A stretch of 64,000 nt of DNA from Stenotrophomonas sp. MYb238 (lineage in GTDB: Bacteria; Pseudomonadota; Gammaproteobacteria; Xanthomonadales; Xanthomonadaceae): contig NZ_WIDL01000022.1 of assembly GCF_009496535.1 (NCBI RefSeq), positions 1-64,000 on the forward strand, read 5' to 3'. This document shows positions 53,021 to 62,000 of the stretch, piece after piece (position 1 is the first letter of the stretch; every line of letters starts with the position of its first letter). The notes under the pieces are model-generated. The model was not told where the DNA came from. It saw only the letters and a program-made list of their open reading frames with translations, and did not search any database. The translations under genes and the position numbers were made by a program.

Positions 53021-53238
53021 GCGGCGGCCAGTACCCGGATGCGTACCGCGCCCAGCTCAACCTGCTGGCCCGCGCGGATCTTGCAGGCCTTGCGCAGTTC
53101 GACCTCGCCGTCGACGCGGACCTGGCCTTCGCCGATGATCATCTTGGCCTCGCCGCCGCTGGACACCAGGTCGGTCAGCTTGAGCAGCTGCTTCAGTTCC
53201 ACGTACTCGCGGTCCAGTTCGAAATCGATGGTCTGCAT
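53017..53238 (-). CDS. S4-domain RNA-binding protein (YbcJ-like)
   Basis: A 73-residue protein consisting of one S4 RNA-binding domain: REYVELKQLLKLTDLVSSGG, EAKMIIGEGQVRVDGEVELR, and KIRAGQQVELGAVRIRVL. Small S4 proteins of the YbcJ group are common and may bind rRNA or tRNA. The stop codon lies in the arm of the palindromic repeat at 52912-53020, so the repeat has shaped its 3' end. Confidence 0.88.
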   Translation of the reverse strand: MQTIDFELDREYVELKQLLKLTDLVSSGGEAKMIIGEGQVRVDGEVELRKACKIRAGQQVELGAVRIRVLAAA

Positions 53239-53282
53239 GGGGAGGCCGGCAGGGAAAGAGGGCGATTATCGCGCGCTGGCGC

Positions 53283-53939
53283 TCAGTCCTGCTCGAACCG
53301 GCGCAATTCCTCGATCACCGCCTGCGCCTGGCGCAGGCTGTAGCCGCTGACCGCCTCCTCGGCGCGGCGCGCCAGCCCCGGGCGCTTCGACGTCCGCGTC
53401 CAGCGGTACAGCGCGGCGGTGCCGAGCCAGCCGAGCGCGCCGATGCCGGCGCTGGCCCACAGCCAGCCGGATGCGCCTTGCGGGGTGGGCAACCCGGCAA
53501 GGCCGGCCAGGGCGACCAGCCCCACCCCCCACATCACCCACCACGGCCAGCCGGCGAGCATGCCGTTGAGCACATGGAACCGGCGCAGCCGCCCCAGTCG
53601 ATTCTCCAGCTGCAGCACCGGCGCGCCGTAGTCGAGCTGCCGCAGCCTGCCCAGGGCGATGCCGGCCAGCACCGCGGTGAGCAGGCCGAAGCCGTGCACG
53701 GCGATGCCGGCGGCCAGGTAGCCGGGGCTGCCGGGGTTGCGCTGCCAGCAGGCGATGCCCAGCAGCGCCAAACCGATGCCCAGCGCCAGCTGCAGCCATT
53801 GCCCGCGCCGCAGCGGGGCCAGGCTGTCGTGCAGGCGCCGGCCGGCGCGTTCGCGCAGCCGCTGCAGCTCCAGCGCCTGCTGGCGTTCCAGCTGCCTGCC
53901 CAGTTGCTGCCACAGGTCCTTCAGTTCGACGGTTTCCAT
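53283..53939 (-). CDS. Membrane protein downstream of the ECF sigma gene
   Basis: A 218-residue protein with a charged, helical N-terminus (METVELKDLWQQLGRQLERQ), about four membrane helices (about 47-175) and a C-terminal soluble tail (AVSGYSLRQAQAVIEELRRF). It starts 11 bp after the sigma gene and is likely co-transcribed, so it may be an anti-sigma factor or a sensor for it, although no zinc-anti-sigma motif is present. I do not recognise a named family. Confidence 0.72.
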   Translation of the reverse strand: METVELKDLWQQLGRQLERQQALELQRLRERAGRRLHDSLAPLRRGQWLQLALGIGLALLGIACWQRNPGSPGYLAAGIAVHGFGLLTAVLAGIALGRLRQLDYGAPVLQLENRLGRLRRFHVLNGMLAGWPWWVMWGVGLVALAGLAGLPTPQGASGWLWASAGIGALGWLGTAALYRWTRTSKRPGLARRAEEAVSGYSLRQAQAVIEELRRFEQD

Positions 53940-53950
53940 CGCATGGCTCC

Positions 53951-54442
53951 TCACAGTTCGTTGCGCAGCCGCGCCTTGAGGCGGCCGATCTTGGTGGCGA
54001 CATTGGTTTCGCTGAGTCCCAGCACCTCGGCGATCTCGCGCTGCGGGCGTTCTTCCAGGTAGAGCAGCATCAGCGCGCGTTCCAGCGGCGGCAGGGCGTG
54101 GATGAAGCGGTACAGCCGTCCGAGCTGCCGGCTGCGCTCGGGGTCGTGCGGGGCCGGGTCGGGCAGGGCGTCGAGGCCGTCTTCGGCGGCTGCGGCCAGC
54201 CCGGGAGCGCGCATCCGCCCGCGCAGCTGCGAGATCGCCACGTTCAGCGCGATGCGGTACATCCACGTGGAAAACGCCCGCGACGGGTCGTAGGAAGGCC
54301 ACGCCCGCCACAGCTGGACGGCGATTTCCTGCATCAGGTCCTCGCGGTCCTCGCGCTGCCGCGCATAGCTGCCGGCCACCTTGGCGAGGATGCCGCGGTG
54401 CCGTTCCAGCAGGTCGGCGAAAGGGACGGGGTCAGGTGGCAT
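53951..54442 (-). CDS. ECF-type RNA polymerase sigma factor
   Basis: A 163-residue sigma-70 family protein. Region 2 is seen as REDREDLMQEIAVQLWRAWP with AFSTWMYRIALNVAISQLRG, and region 4 as LPPLERALMLLYLEERPQRE with IAEVLGLSETNVATKIGRLK. The length and absence of regions 1 and 3 mark it as ECF. It is the first of a two-gene operon with a membrane protein that may control it. The stress signal is unknown. Confidence 0.92.
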   Translation of the reverse strand: MPPDPVPFADLLERHRGILAKVAGSYARQREDREDLMQEIAVQLWRAWPSYDPSRAFSTWMYRIALNVAISQLRGRMRAPGLAAAAEDGLDALPDPAPHDPERSRQLGRLYRFIHALPPLERALMLLYLEERPQREIAEVLGLSETNVATKIGRLKARLRNEL

Positions 54443-54602
54443 GGGCGGATCGGCAGGGGAGTTGCCGGGTGATTCGCCGGCCGTGGCGGAATATCACACC
54501 TGAACGGACTCCCATCGGCGCTTTCGACAGCGGGCCCGCCAGGGCGCACAATATGCCCCCTTGCGCCCGCCCCATTCGCGGCGGTGCCCCCGGAGTTCCC
54601 CA

Positions 54603-56540
54603 ATGTCCCAAGAATCCCCCGCGCCGCTGCTGTTCGCAGATCTCGGCCTCTCAGAGCCTGTGATGAAAGCGGTCGCCGACGTCGGTTACGAGACCCCGTC
54701 GCCGATCCAGGCCGCCACCATCCCGGCGATGCTGGAAGGCCGCGACGTGCTCGGCCAGGCGCAGACCGGTACCGGCAAGACCGGCGCCTTCGCGCTGCCG
54801 GTGCTGTCCAACATCGATCTTTCCGCCACCCGGCCGCAGGTGCTGGTGCTGGCCCCGACCCGCGAGCTGGCCATCCAGGTCGCCGAGGCGTTCCAGACCT
54901 ATTCGGCCTCGATGCCGGGCTTCCGCGTGCTGCCGGTGTACGGCGGCCAGCCGTACGGCCAGCAGCTGTCGGCCCTGCGCCGCGGCGTGCATGTCGTGGT
55001 CGGCACCCCCGGCCGCGTCATCGACCACCTGGACCGCGGCACGCTGGACCTGTCCGAGCTGAAGACGCTGGTGCTGGACGAAGCCGACGAAATGCTGCGC
55101 ATGGGCTTCATCGACGACGTCGAAGCGGTGCTCAAGAAGCTGCCGGAAAGCCGCCAGGTCGCGCTGTTCTCGGCCACCATGCCGCCGCAGATCCGCCGCA
55201 TCGCCCAGACCTACCTGCGCGATCCGGTGGAAGTGACCATCGCCTCCAAGACCACCACCTCGGCCAACATCCGCCAGCGCTACTGGTGGGTGGCGGGCAT
55301 GCACAAGCTGGACGCGCTGACCCGCATCCTGGAAGTGGAAACCTTCGACGCGATGATCATCTTCGCGCGCACCAAGGCCGGCACCGAGGAGCTGGCCGGC
55401 AAGCTGCAGGCGCGCGGCCTGGCCGCGGCCGCCATCAACGGCGACATGCAGCAGGCCCAGCGCGAGCGCACCATCGGCCAGCTCAAGGAAGGCAAGCTCG
55501 ACATCCTGGTCGCCACCGATGTGGCCGCCCGCGGCCTGGACGTGGAACGCATCAGCCACGTGCTGAACTACGACATCCCGTACGACACCGAAAGCTACGT
55601 GCACCGCATCGGCCGTACCGGCCGCGCCGGCCGCAGCGGCGAGGCGATCCTGTTCGTCACCCCGCGCGAGAAGGGCATGTTGCGCCAGATCGAGCGCGCC
55701 ACCCGCCAGCCGATCGAGGAAATGCAGCTGCCGAGCGTGGACGCGGTCAACGACCACCGCGTGAGCAAGTTCATGGACCGCATCAGCCAGGCGCTGGCAG
55801 CCGGCGACATGGATTTCTACCGCGACCTGCTGCAGCGCTACGAAGGCGAGCAGAACGTGCCGGCCATCGACATCGCCGCCGCGCTGGCCAAGCTGCTGCA
55901 GGGCGATGCCCCGTTCCTGCTGGCCCCGCCGGTGCGCGAGCGCCGCGAGCCGCAGCCCGGCCGCAGCGAACGTCCGGCGCGCGACGGCGGTTTTCCGCGC
56001 CAGCGCGAAGAGCGCGGCGAGCGCCCGGCGCGCTTCGAACCGCGTTTCGAGCGTGGCCCGCGCGCCGACGATGGCGAGCGCGCGCCGCGTCCGCCGCGTG
56101 GCGAAGGCGAGTCCGGCGAGCGTCCGCGCCGCGAGATGCCGCCGCGCAGCGCGCCGGAGTTCGGCATGGAGACCTACCGCATCGAGGTCGGCCACGCGCA
56201 CGGGGTGAAGCCGGCCAACATCGTCGGCGCCATCGCCAACGAGGCCGGGCTGGAAAGCCGCTACATCGGCCGCATCGACATCCACGACGACCACTCCGTG
56301 CTCGACCTGCCGGCGGAAATGCCCGCCGACACGCTGCAGCACCTGCAGAAGGTGTGGGTGTCCGGCCAGCAGCTGCGCATGCGCCGGGTCGAAGCGGGCG
56401 AGGAGCAGGGCGCCGCACCCTCGTTCAAGCCGCGCTTCGGCAAGGGGCCCAAGCCCGCCGGCCGTCCTGGCGGTCCGCGTTCGGCTGGCCCGGGCGGCCG
56501 TCCGGGCGGGTTCAAGCCGCGCGGTCCGCGCGGCGCCTGA
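54603..56540 (+). CDS. deaD: DEAD-box RNA helicase, DeaD/CsdA type
   Basis: A 645-residue ATP-dependent RNA helicase. Motifs in order: Q motif (YETPSPIQAATIPAM), AQTGTGKT (I), PTRELA (Ia), TPGR (Ib), DEAD (II, LVLDEADEML), SAT (III), then IIFARTKAGTEELAGKL (IV), TDVAARGLDVERI (V) and HRIGRTGRAGR (VI). A DbpA-like RNA-binding domain (about 525-600) and an Arg/Gly/Pro-rich tail follow, with many ERPARFEPRFERG-type repeats. CsdA-type proteins aid ribosome assembly and RNA turnover, especially in the cold. The ATG at 54603 has GGAG upstream. Confidence 0.95.
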   Translation: MSQESPAPLLFADLGLSEPVMKAVADVGYETPSPIQAATIPAMLEGRDVLGQAQTGTGKTGAFALPVLSNIDLSATRPQVLVLAPTRELAIQVAEAFQTYSASMPGFRVLPVYGGQPYGQQLSALRRGVHVVVGTPGRVIDHLDRGTLDLSELKTLVLDEADEMLRMGFIDDVEAVLKKLPESRQVALFSATMPPQIRRIAQTYLRDPVEVTIASKTTTSANIRQRYWWVAGMHKLDALTRILEVETFDAMIIFARTKAGTEELAGKLQARGLAAAAINGDMQQAQRERTIGQLKEGKLDILVATDVAARGLDVERISHVLNYDIPYDTESYVHRIGRTGRAGRSGEAILFVTPREKGMLRQIERATRQPIEEMQLPSVDAVNDHRVSKFMDRISQALAAGDMDFYRDLLQRYEGEQNVPAIDIAAALAKLLQGDAPFLLAPPVRERREPQPGRSERPARDGGFPRQREERGERPARFEPRFERGPRADDGERAPRPPRGEGESGERPRREMPPRSAPEFGMETYRIEVGHAHGVKPANIVGAIANEAGLESRYIGRIDIHDDHSVLDLPAEMPADTLQHLQKVWVSGQQLRMRRVEAGEEQGAAPSFKPRFGKGPKPAGRPGGPRSAGPGGRPGGFKPRGPRGA

Positions 56541-56689
56541 GTCCGCGCGGGCGGTGAGGCCCGCCGCCACGGCGGCGGACCCGTGCACTCCGGTCCCGGT
56601 GACCATGCCGGTATCGGGGTTTTCCCGACAGGGGCGGAAAAGCCGCGTGCGATAATCGCGCCCGCGGCGGGACGTGCGCAGGGGAAGGG

Positions 56690-58387
56690 ATGGTGATCGG
56701 AGGCAGTGGGGTGAGGGCGCATGCGCTGGCGGGCCGGATGTTCCTGTCCCTGCTGCTGGTGCTCGTGCTGTTTCCGCTGGCCGCTACCGCGCAGTCCCCG
56801 CAGCTCGACCGCGACTACCTGCTGATCGGCAAGCCGACCGACGAACAGACCCCGATCCGTGCCTGCCCGCCCGAGGCGCTGGCGCGCCTGGGGGACGGCA
56901 TCCTGATCGCCGCGCCCGCCGACGGCTGGTCCGGTGCGCCGCAGGCGGTGGACGTGTTCAACGTGTTCGCCGGCGAGGTGATGATTTCCCACGGCGACCG
57001 CCAGATCTGCGGCAACATGCAGGACGCGCGCACCCGCGACTCGCGCTTCCGCGCCGGCATCGGCATGGTGATGGTGCCCAAGGCGGGCGACAGGGAGCCG
57101 ATCCGCGTGGCCTGGGAAACGCCGCTCAAGGCGCGCTGGATTCCCACGCTGCGGCTGGGCGCGCCCAGCCCGGTGCAGCAGACCGACACCCTGCGCCTGC
57201 TGGTGCGCACGGCCTGCATCGCCATCGCCATCGCCCTGGCGCTGTCGGCACTGATGGGCTTTTTCACCACCCGCGACCGCGACTTCCTCGTCTACACGCT
57301 GGCCACCGCCCTGCTGGTGGTCTGGCAATCGGTGCTCAGCGGCCTGAGCGGTTATCCCGAACCCTGGCTGCCGGTCGGCGGTTTCGCCTCCTGGTGGATG
57401 GTGTCGGCCTCGGCGCTGAGCATCGCGGTGATGGGCTGGGTACTGTGGCGCCTGTGCGGCGGCCTGCACGCCTGGCCGCGTTCGCGCGCGTGGGTTCGCG
57501 GCTTCGCGCAGCTGCTGCTGTTGCTGGCGCTGGCCACGCCGCTGCTGCCCTGGACCGCGCTGGCCTGGCTGGCCGCTGGCCTGGACCATGCGTTCACCCT
57601 GGTCTGCATGCTGGCGCTGGTGGCGGGCATCGTGTCGCTGCGCCGCGGCGACTACCACGCGGTGGACGGCCTGGCCGCGGTGGCGCCGCTGCTGCTGATG
57701 GCGCTGGCCGACATCGCCGGCAGCCGCGAACTGGTGCGGTTCCGGGTCGAGGCCGTGCAGCTGTCGGTGACCTGGTTCCTGATGATGTACGCCTACGGGC
57801 TCAATCGCCGCCTCGGCCACCTTCGCCGGCAGCGCGACGAGATGCGCCAGCTGGCCGACACCGACGCGCTGACCGGCCTGCCCAACCGCCGCGCCGGCCT
57901 GCGCCAGCTCGAGCGCCACATGGCCCGCGCGCGCCGGCAGGGGCTGCCGCTGTCGATCGGCTTCCTGGACATCGACCTGTTCAAGCAGATCAACGACCGC
58001 TATGGCCACGAAGCCGGTGACGCGGTGCTGGTATCGGTGGCCGACACGCTGCTTGCCGCGGTGCGCGACCGCGACGACGTGATCCGCATGGGTGGCGAGG
58101 AATTCCTGGTGCTGCTGCCCGGCACGCGCACCGACGCGGCGCTGCCGCGGCTGGAACACCTGCGCGAAAGGATCGCGCGGCAGGCGGCGGCGCTGCCCCA
58201 CGACGGGCTCGCCGTCACCGTCAGCATCGGCCTGGCGCAGATGCAGGCGCAGGGCGACGACCTGGCCGCGCTGCTGCGCCGTGCCGACAACGCCATGTAC
58301 CAGGCCAAGCGCGGCGGCCGCGACCGCGTGGTCGCCGCGGGCGACGATGTGCCCGCGCTGTCCGGCGACCCGGGCGATGGCGGATAA
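56690..58387 (+). CDS. Diguanylate cyclase with 7TM sensory region
   Basis: A 565-residue protein. The signal peptide or first helix (MFLSLLLVLVLFPLAATAQS) is followed by a periplasmic 7TMR-DISM-like domain (about 40-160), seven membrane helices (about 175-370) and a C-terminal GGDEF domain: DALTGLPNRRAG, FLDIDLFKQINDRYGHEAGD and MGGEEFLVLLPG (about 466-477). The intact GGEEF indicates active c-di-GMP synthesis. An alternative start at 56738 would give a cleaner signal. It overlaps or abuts the RluF gene. Confidence 0.92.
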   Translation: MVIGGSGVRAHALAGRMFLSLLLVLVLFPLAATAQSPQLDRDYLLIGKPTDEQTPIRACPPEALARLGDGILIAAPADGWSGAPQAVDVFNVFAGEVMISHGDRQICGNMQDARTRDSRFRAGIGMVMVPKAGDREPIRVAWETPLKARWIPTLRLGAPSPVQQTDTLRLLVRTACIAIAIALALSALMGFFTTRDRDFLVYTLATALLVVWQSVLSGLSGYPEPWLPVGGFASWWMVSASALSIAVMGWVLWRLCGGLHAWPRSRAWVRGFAQLLLLLALATPLLPWTALAWLAAGLDHAFTLVCMLALVAGIVSLRRGDYHAVDGLAAVAPLLLMALADIAGSRELVRFRVEAVQLSVTWFLMMYAYGLNRRLGHLRRQRDEMRQLADTDALTGLPNRRAGLRQLERHMARARRQGLPLSIGFLDIDLFKQINDRYGHEAGDAVLVSVADTLLAAVRDRDDVIRMGGEEFLVLLPGTRTDAALPRLEHLRERIARQAAALPHDGLAVTVSIGLAQMQAQGDDLAALLRRADNAMYQAKRGGRDRVVAAGDDVPALSGDPGDGG

Positions 58388-58394
58388 TCCGCCG

Positions 58395-59117
58395 ATGACG
58401 ATCCGACTCAACAAGCACATCGCCGAAACCGGCTTCTGTTCCCGGCGCGAGGCCGACCGCCTGATCGGCGCCCGCCGCGTGACCGTCAACGGCATCGCCG
58501 CCGGCACCGGCGCGGTGGTCGGCGAGGGCGACGAGGTGCGCGTGGACGGCCAGCCGCTGCGCGCCCGTGCGGTACAGAAGAGCACCGGCCGCAAGCATGT
58601 CTACATCGCGTTGAACAAGCCGGTCGGCGTCACCTGCACCACCGAGAGCGCGGTCAAGGGCAACATCGTCGATTTCGTCGGCCACGAACAGCGCATCTTC
58701 CCGATCGGCCGCCTGGACAAGGATTCGGAAGGCCTGATCCTGATGACCAGCAACGGCGACATCGTCAACCAGATCCTGCGCGCCGAGAACGGCCACCAGA
58801 AGGAATACCTGGTGGCGGTGAACAAGCCGGTCACCGACGAATTCCTGCGCGGCATGGCGCGCGGCGTGCGCATCCACGACCAGACGACGCTGCCGTGCCG
58901 CGCCACGCGCATCGCCAAGTTCGGCTTCCGCATCGTGCTGGAGCAGGGCCTGAACCGGCAGATCCGGCTGATGGCCGCCGCCTTCGGTTACCGCGTCACC
59001 CAGCTGCGCCGCGTGCGCATCGACAACATCAAGCTGGGCGCGCTCAAGCCCGGCCAGTGGCGCAACCTCACCGAGCAGGAGCTGCGCGGCCTGCTGCCGC
59101 AACAGCGCGAGTGGTGA
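58395..59117 (+). CDS. rluF: 23S rRNA pseudouridine(2604) synthase RluF
   Basis: A 240-residue RsuA/RluF-family enzyme. An N-terminal S4 domain (about 1-60, TIRLNKHIAETGFCSRREAD) precedes the catalytic domain with GRLDKDSEGLI, the motif holding the catalytic Asp, and QGLNRQIRLMAAAFGYRVTQ. RluF converts U2604 in 23S rRNA to pseudouridine. I use ATG 58395; an in-frame ATG at 58377 overlaps the cyclase stop region. It is only a few bases from the diguanylate cyclase gene. Confidence 0.9.
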   Translation: MTIRLNKHIAETGFCSRREADRLIGARRVTVNGIAAGTGAVVGEGDEVRVDGQPLRARAVQKSTGRKHVYIALNKPVGVTCTTESAVKGNIVDFVGHEQRIFPIGRLDKDSEGLILMTSNGDIVNQILRAENGHQKEYLVAVNKPVTDEFLRGMARGVRIHDQTTLPCRATRIAKFGFRIVLEQGLNRQIRLMAAAFGYRVTQLRRVRIDNIKLGALKPGQWRNLTEQELRGLLPQQREW

Positions 59118-59194
59118 CGCGTGGCCGGTGTGCCGCGCTGAGCGCCGCGCACCGGGGCTGATTCCGGCCTGTTTCCGAGCCGCCGGCCGTAGCC

Positions 59195-59562
59195 ATGGTC
59201 GGCATCGACCACTTCAAGCGGGTCAACGGCATCCATGGACATACCGAGGGCGACCGGCGCTGCTAGTCGAACTGGCCGGCGTGCTGCGCGCGCAGTTCGC
59301 CGGGCGGGGCATGGCCGCGCGCTACGGCGGCGAGGCGTTCGCGGTCCTGATGCCGGACACGCCGCTGGCGCAGGCCGAGCTGCAATGCCAGTACCTGCGC
59401 TAAGCGGTGGCGCACCTGCCGACGGGGTTGCCGGTCACGGTCGGCATCGGGCTGGCGGCGCACCGTCCTGGCGAATCGGCGCAGGACACCCTGCGCCGCG
59501 CCGATGCCGCGCTCTACCAGGCCAAGGCGCAGGGGCGCGACCGCGTGGTGCTCGCCGGCTGA
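59195..59562 (+). pseudogene. Decayed GGDEF-domain gene
   Basis: The reading VGIDHFKRVNGIHGHTEGDR (59195 on) matches the start of a GGDEF core, then a lost base near 59255-59263 shifts the frame; the next frame continues LLVELAGVLRAQFAGRG, ARYGGEAFAVLMPD (GGEAF in place of GGEEF) and reaches an in-frame TAA at 59401-59403, after which AVAHLPTGLPVTVGIGLA and DTLRRADAALYQAKAQGRDR complete the domain to a TGA at 59562. With two lesions and a missing N-terminus it is a remnant, probably non-functional. Confidence 0.82.
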
Positions 59563-59568
59563 GAGCGT

Positions 59569-60492
59569 CTATTCCAGCCCGGCGCCGGCAGCGGGCACGG
59601 GACGCGCGCGGTTGAGCAGCGGGTGCAGGAACACCGCGCCGATGATGATCGCCACGCCCAGGTAGAACAGCGGCGTGAGCTCGCGCTGTTCGCCCAGGAA
59701 CAGCATCGCCAGCACGATCGCGTAGACCGGTTCCAGGTTGGTGACCAGCTGCATGGTGTAGGCGCTGAGATGGCGCAGCGCCACCAGCGCCAGCGCGAAC
59801 GGCAGCAGCGTGCACAGGCCCGACAGCGCCAGCAGCAGGACGCCGTCGTGCAGCCCGGGGATCACCCACAGGTCGCTGGCCAGCGCCGGCAGCAGCAGCG
59901 GCAGCACCGGCGCCAGCAGGGTCAGGGTGAGCGTGCCGGCGCCCAGTTCCAGCGCGGTGACGGTCAGCGGGTCGGCATGGCTGACCAGGCGCTTGTTGAA
60001 CGAGCCGAACACGGCCACCAGCAGCGCCGACAGCGCGCCCACCGCCACGCCCAGGCGCATGCCGTCGGGCACGCCGCCGACCACCAGCGCCACGCCCGGC
60101 AGCACCGCCAGGCCGAAGGCCAGTTCGCGCGGCTGGAACGGCCGCCGGGCGATCCACGGCTCGACGATGGCGGTGAACACCGGCGCCAGCGCGATGCAGG
60201 TGGCCGCCACCGAGGCGTTGGCCAGCTTCACCGCGCCATAGAAGGTAAGCCAGTGCAGCGCCACCAGCGCGCCGATGCCGCAATAGCCCAGCGCCAGCCG
60301 CGGCGTGAGCGCCGACAGCCCGCGCCAGACCCGCGGCAGCAGCGCCAGCATCGCCACCACCAGCAGCATGCGCCACCACACCAGCGGCAGCGCGGGCAGG
60401 GTGATGAGCTTGCCGAGGATGGCGGTCACGCCCCACAGCAGCACGCAGAAATGGATCTGCAGCAGGGCCTTGCGGGTATCGGGATTGGGCAT
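59569..60492 (-). CDS. EamA/DMT-family transporter
   Basis: A 307-residue inner-membrane protein with ten predicted helices in two EamA repeats (about 8-140 and 150-290). Repeat signatures are CVLLWGVTAILGKLITL, LTFYGAVKLANASVAATCIALAPVF and ALRHLSAYTMQLVTNLEPVYAI with LGEQ. DMT proteins export amino acids, nucleotides or other metabolites; the substrate is unknown. The stop is 6 bp from the end of the GGDEF remnant on the other strand. Confidence 0.9.
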   Translation of the reverse strand: MPNPDTRKALLQIHFCVLLWGVTAILGKLITLPALPLVWWRMLLVVAMLALLPRVWRGLSALTPRLALGYCGIGALVALHWLTFYGAVKLANASVAATCIALAPVFTAIVEPWIARRPFQPRELAFGLAVLPGVALVVGGVPDGMRLGVAVGALSALLVAVFGSFNKRLVSHADPLTVTALELGAGTLTLTLLAPVLPLLLPALASDLWVIPGLHDGVLLLALSGLCTLLPFALALVALRHLSAYTMQLVTNLEPVYAIVLAMLFLGEQRELTPLFYLGVAIIIGAVFLHPLLNRARPVPAAGAGLE

Positions 60493-60538
60493 CGGCAGAT
60501 TGTCGCCGATGTGTGTGGCCGACGCCGTTTCCGGAGCT

Positions 60539-61378
60539 TCAGTTTCCGCCCAGCAGGCGCAGCAGTTCGCGCGCCGCCGCCGGATTGCGGTGCTTGGCCG
60601 CGCTGATGAAGTAGACGAACACCTCGCGCGGCGCCGGCGTGGCCGCCACCGGGCTGGCGTGCGGCAGGTCGTGCGGGTCGCGGCCGTGCCGCCAGTCGCC
60701 GATGCGCTGGGCCCAGTACGCCAGTTCCCGCGGCGGATAGCCGGCGACGCACTCGTCGCGGCTGCGCATCAGCCGCGCGTAGACGAAGTCGGCGCACAGG
60801 TCGGCGGCGTTGGGGTGGTCCGGCGAATCGGTGAAGACCAGCGCCATCCCGCGTCGCCGCGCCAGCGCGACCAGTCCGGCATCGAGGAAGGCCGGGTCGC
60901 GGATTTCCAGCGCGTGCCGCTGCGCATGGCCGTCCACCTGCGGCGGCAGCAGGTCGAGGAAGGCGGCGAAGTCGTCGCGGTCCAGCGTGCGCCCGGCCTC
61001 GAACTGCCAGACCAGCGGCCCCAGCCGGTCGCCCAGCGCGGCGATCCCGGCGATGAAGTCCTCCACCTGCGCGCCGGTGCCGGCCAGCCGCCGCGCGCTG
61101 GTGATGCGCTTGGGCGCCTTGGCCGAGAACACGAAGCCTTCCGGCGTGGCGTCGCGCCAGCCGGCGTAGATGGCCGGCTTCTGCGTGCCGTAGTAGGTGC
61201 TGTTGATCTCGATGGCGGTCAGCTGGCGGCTGGCGTATTCCAGCTCGCGCCGCTGCACCAGCCCCGGCGGGTAGAACATGCCGCCGCGCCAGGGCGCGTA
61301 GGTCCAGCCGCCGATGCCGACGTGCACGCCCTGCGCGACAGAGGGGCTGGCGGGTGCGGGAGCGAAAAGATCATCCAT
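60539..61378 (-). CDS. DUF72 domain protein
   Basis: A 279-residue DUF72 protein with a TIM-barrel-like fold (COG1801). Visible blocks are VHVGIGGWTYAPWRGGMFYP, LTAIEINSTYYGTQK, FVFSAKAPKRITSARRL and VYFISAAKHRNPAAARELL. The family has no firmly established activity. ATG 61378 is used; ATG 61402 is in frame and neither has a clear ribosome site. Confidence 0.88.
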   Translation of the reverse strand: MDDLFAPAPASPSVAQGVHVGIGGWTYAPWRGGMFYPPGLVQRRELEYASRQLTAIEINSTYYGTQKPAIYAGWRDATPEGFVFSAKAPKRITSARRLAGTGAQVEDFIAGIAALGDRLGPLVWQFEAGRTLDRDDFAAFLDLLPPQVDGHAQRHALEIRDPAFLDAGLVALARRRGMALVFTDSPDHPNAADLCADFVYARLMRSRDECVAGYPPRELAYWAQRIGDWRHGRDPHDLPHASPVAATPAPREVFVYFISAAKHRNPAAARELLRLLGGN

Positions 61379-61468
61379 GGGCGGTTCCGGGCGGGACGTC
61401 ATCGCGCCGATTCTATCGGCACGTTCCGCACGCGCATCGCCGCGGCGCATGTCGATGCCATCGCCGGC

Positions 61469-61900
61469 CTACGGCGTCTGCGCCGCCCACGGGTCGTAGC
61501 TGCCGAACCACCACAGGTGGCCTTCCGGATCGCGGCAGGCGTAGCCGCGGCCGCCGTAGTCCTGGTCGGCGATGTCGATGACGATCTCCGCGCCGGCCGC
61601 CGTGGCGCGCGCGTAGTGGGCATCGGCGTCGCCCACGATCACGCAGGCGCTCTGCGTCTCCATGCCACCCACTTCGTCGGGCTGGATCATGTTGCTGCCC
61701 CAGGCGCCGGGCTGCACCGACCCCAGCATCACCATGCCGTTGCCGAACACCAGCTGCGCGTGGTGCACGGTATTGCCGTCCTGGTAGACGGCGTGGCGCT
61801 GGAAGCCGAAGGCGCGGCACAGCCAGTCGATGGCCGCTGGCGCGTCGCGGTAGCGCAGGCACGGGATGATGGTGGCGGTGGTGCGGGCGGCGAGGTCCAT
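61469..61900 (-). CDS. VOC-family (glyoxalase/bleomycin-resistance-like) protein
   Basis: A 143-residue protein of two beta-alpha-beta-beta-beta modules: TATIIPCLRYRDAPAAIDWL, VMLGSVQPGAWG, then ACVIVGDADAHYARATAAGA and YACRDPEGHLWWFGSYDPW. The arrangement is the PhnB-like branch of the VOC fold, with DPEGHLW the conserved metal-side motif. It may be a dioxygenase, a resistance protein or a lyase; no substrate can be given. Confidence 0.88.
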   Translation of the reverse strand: MDLAARTTATIIPCLRYRDAPAAIDWLCRAFGFQRHAVYQDGNTVHHAQLVFGNGMVMLGSVQPGAWGSNMIQPDEVGGMETQSACVIVGDADAHYARATAAGAEIVIDIADQDYGGRGYACRDPEGHLWWFGSYDPWAAQTP

Positions 61901-62000
61901 GGCGGCGTCGTTCCAATGGCGTGGAGGGCGAGGGTGGCCGCGGCCGCGTTACCATCGCGAGAAGGCCGGCATGCCGGCATCGATCCAGAGGGAGAGCGCA

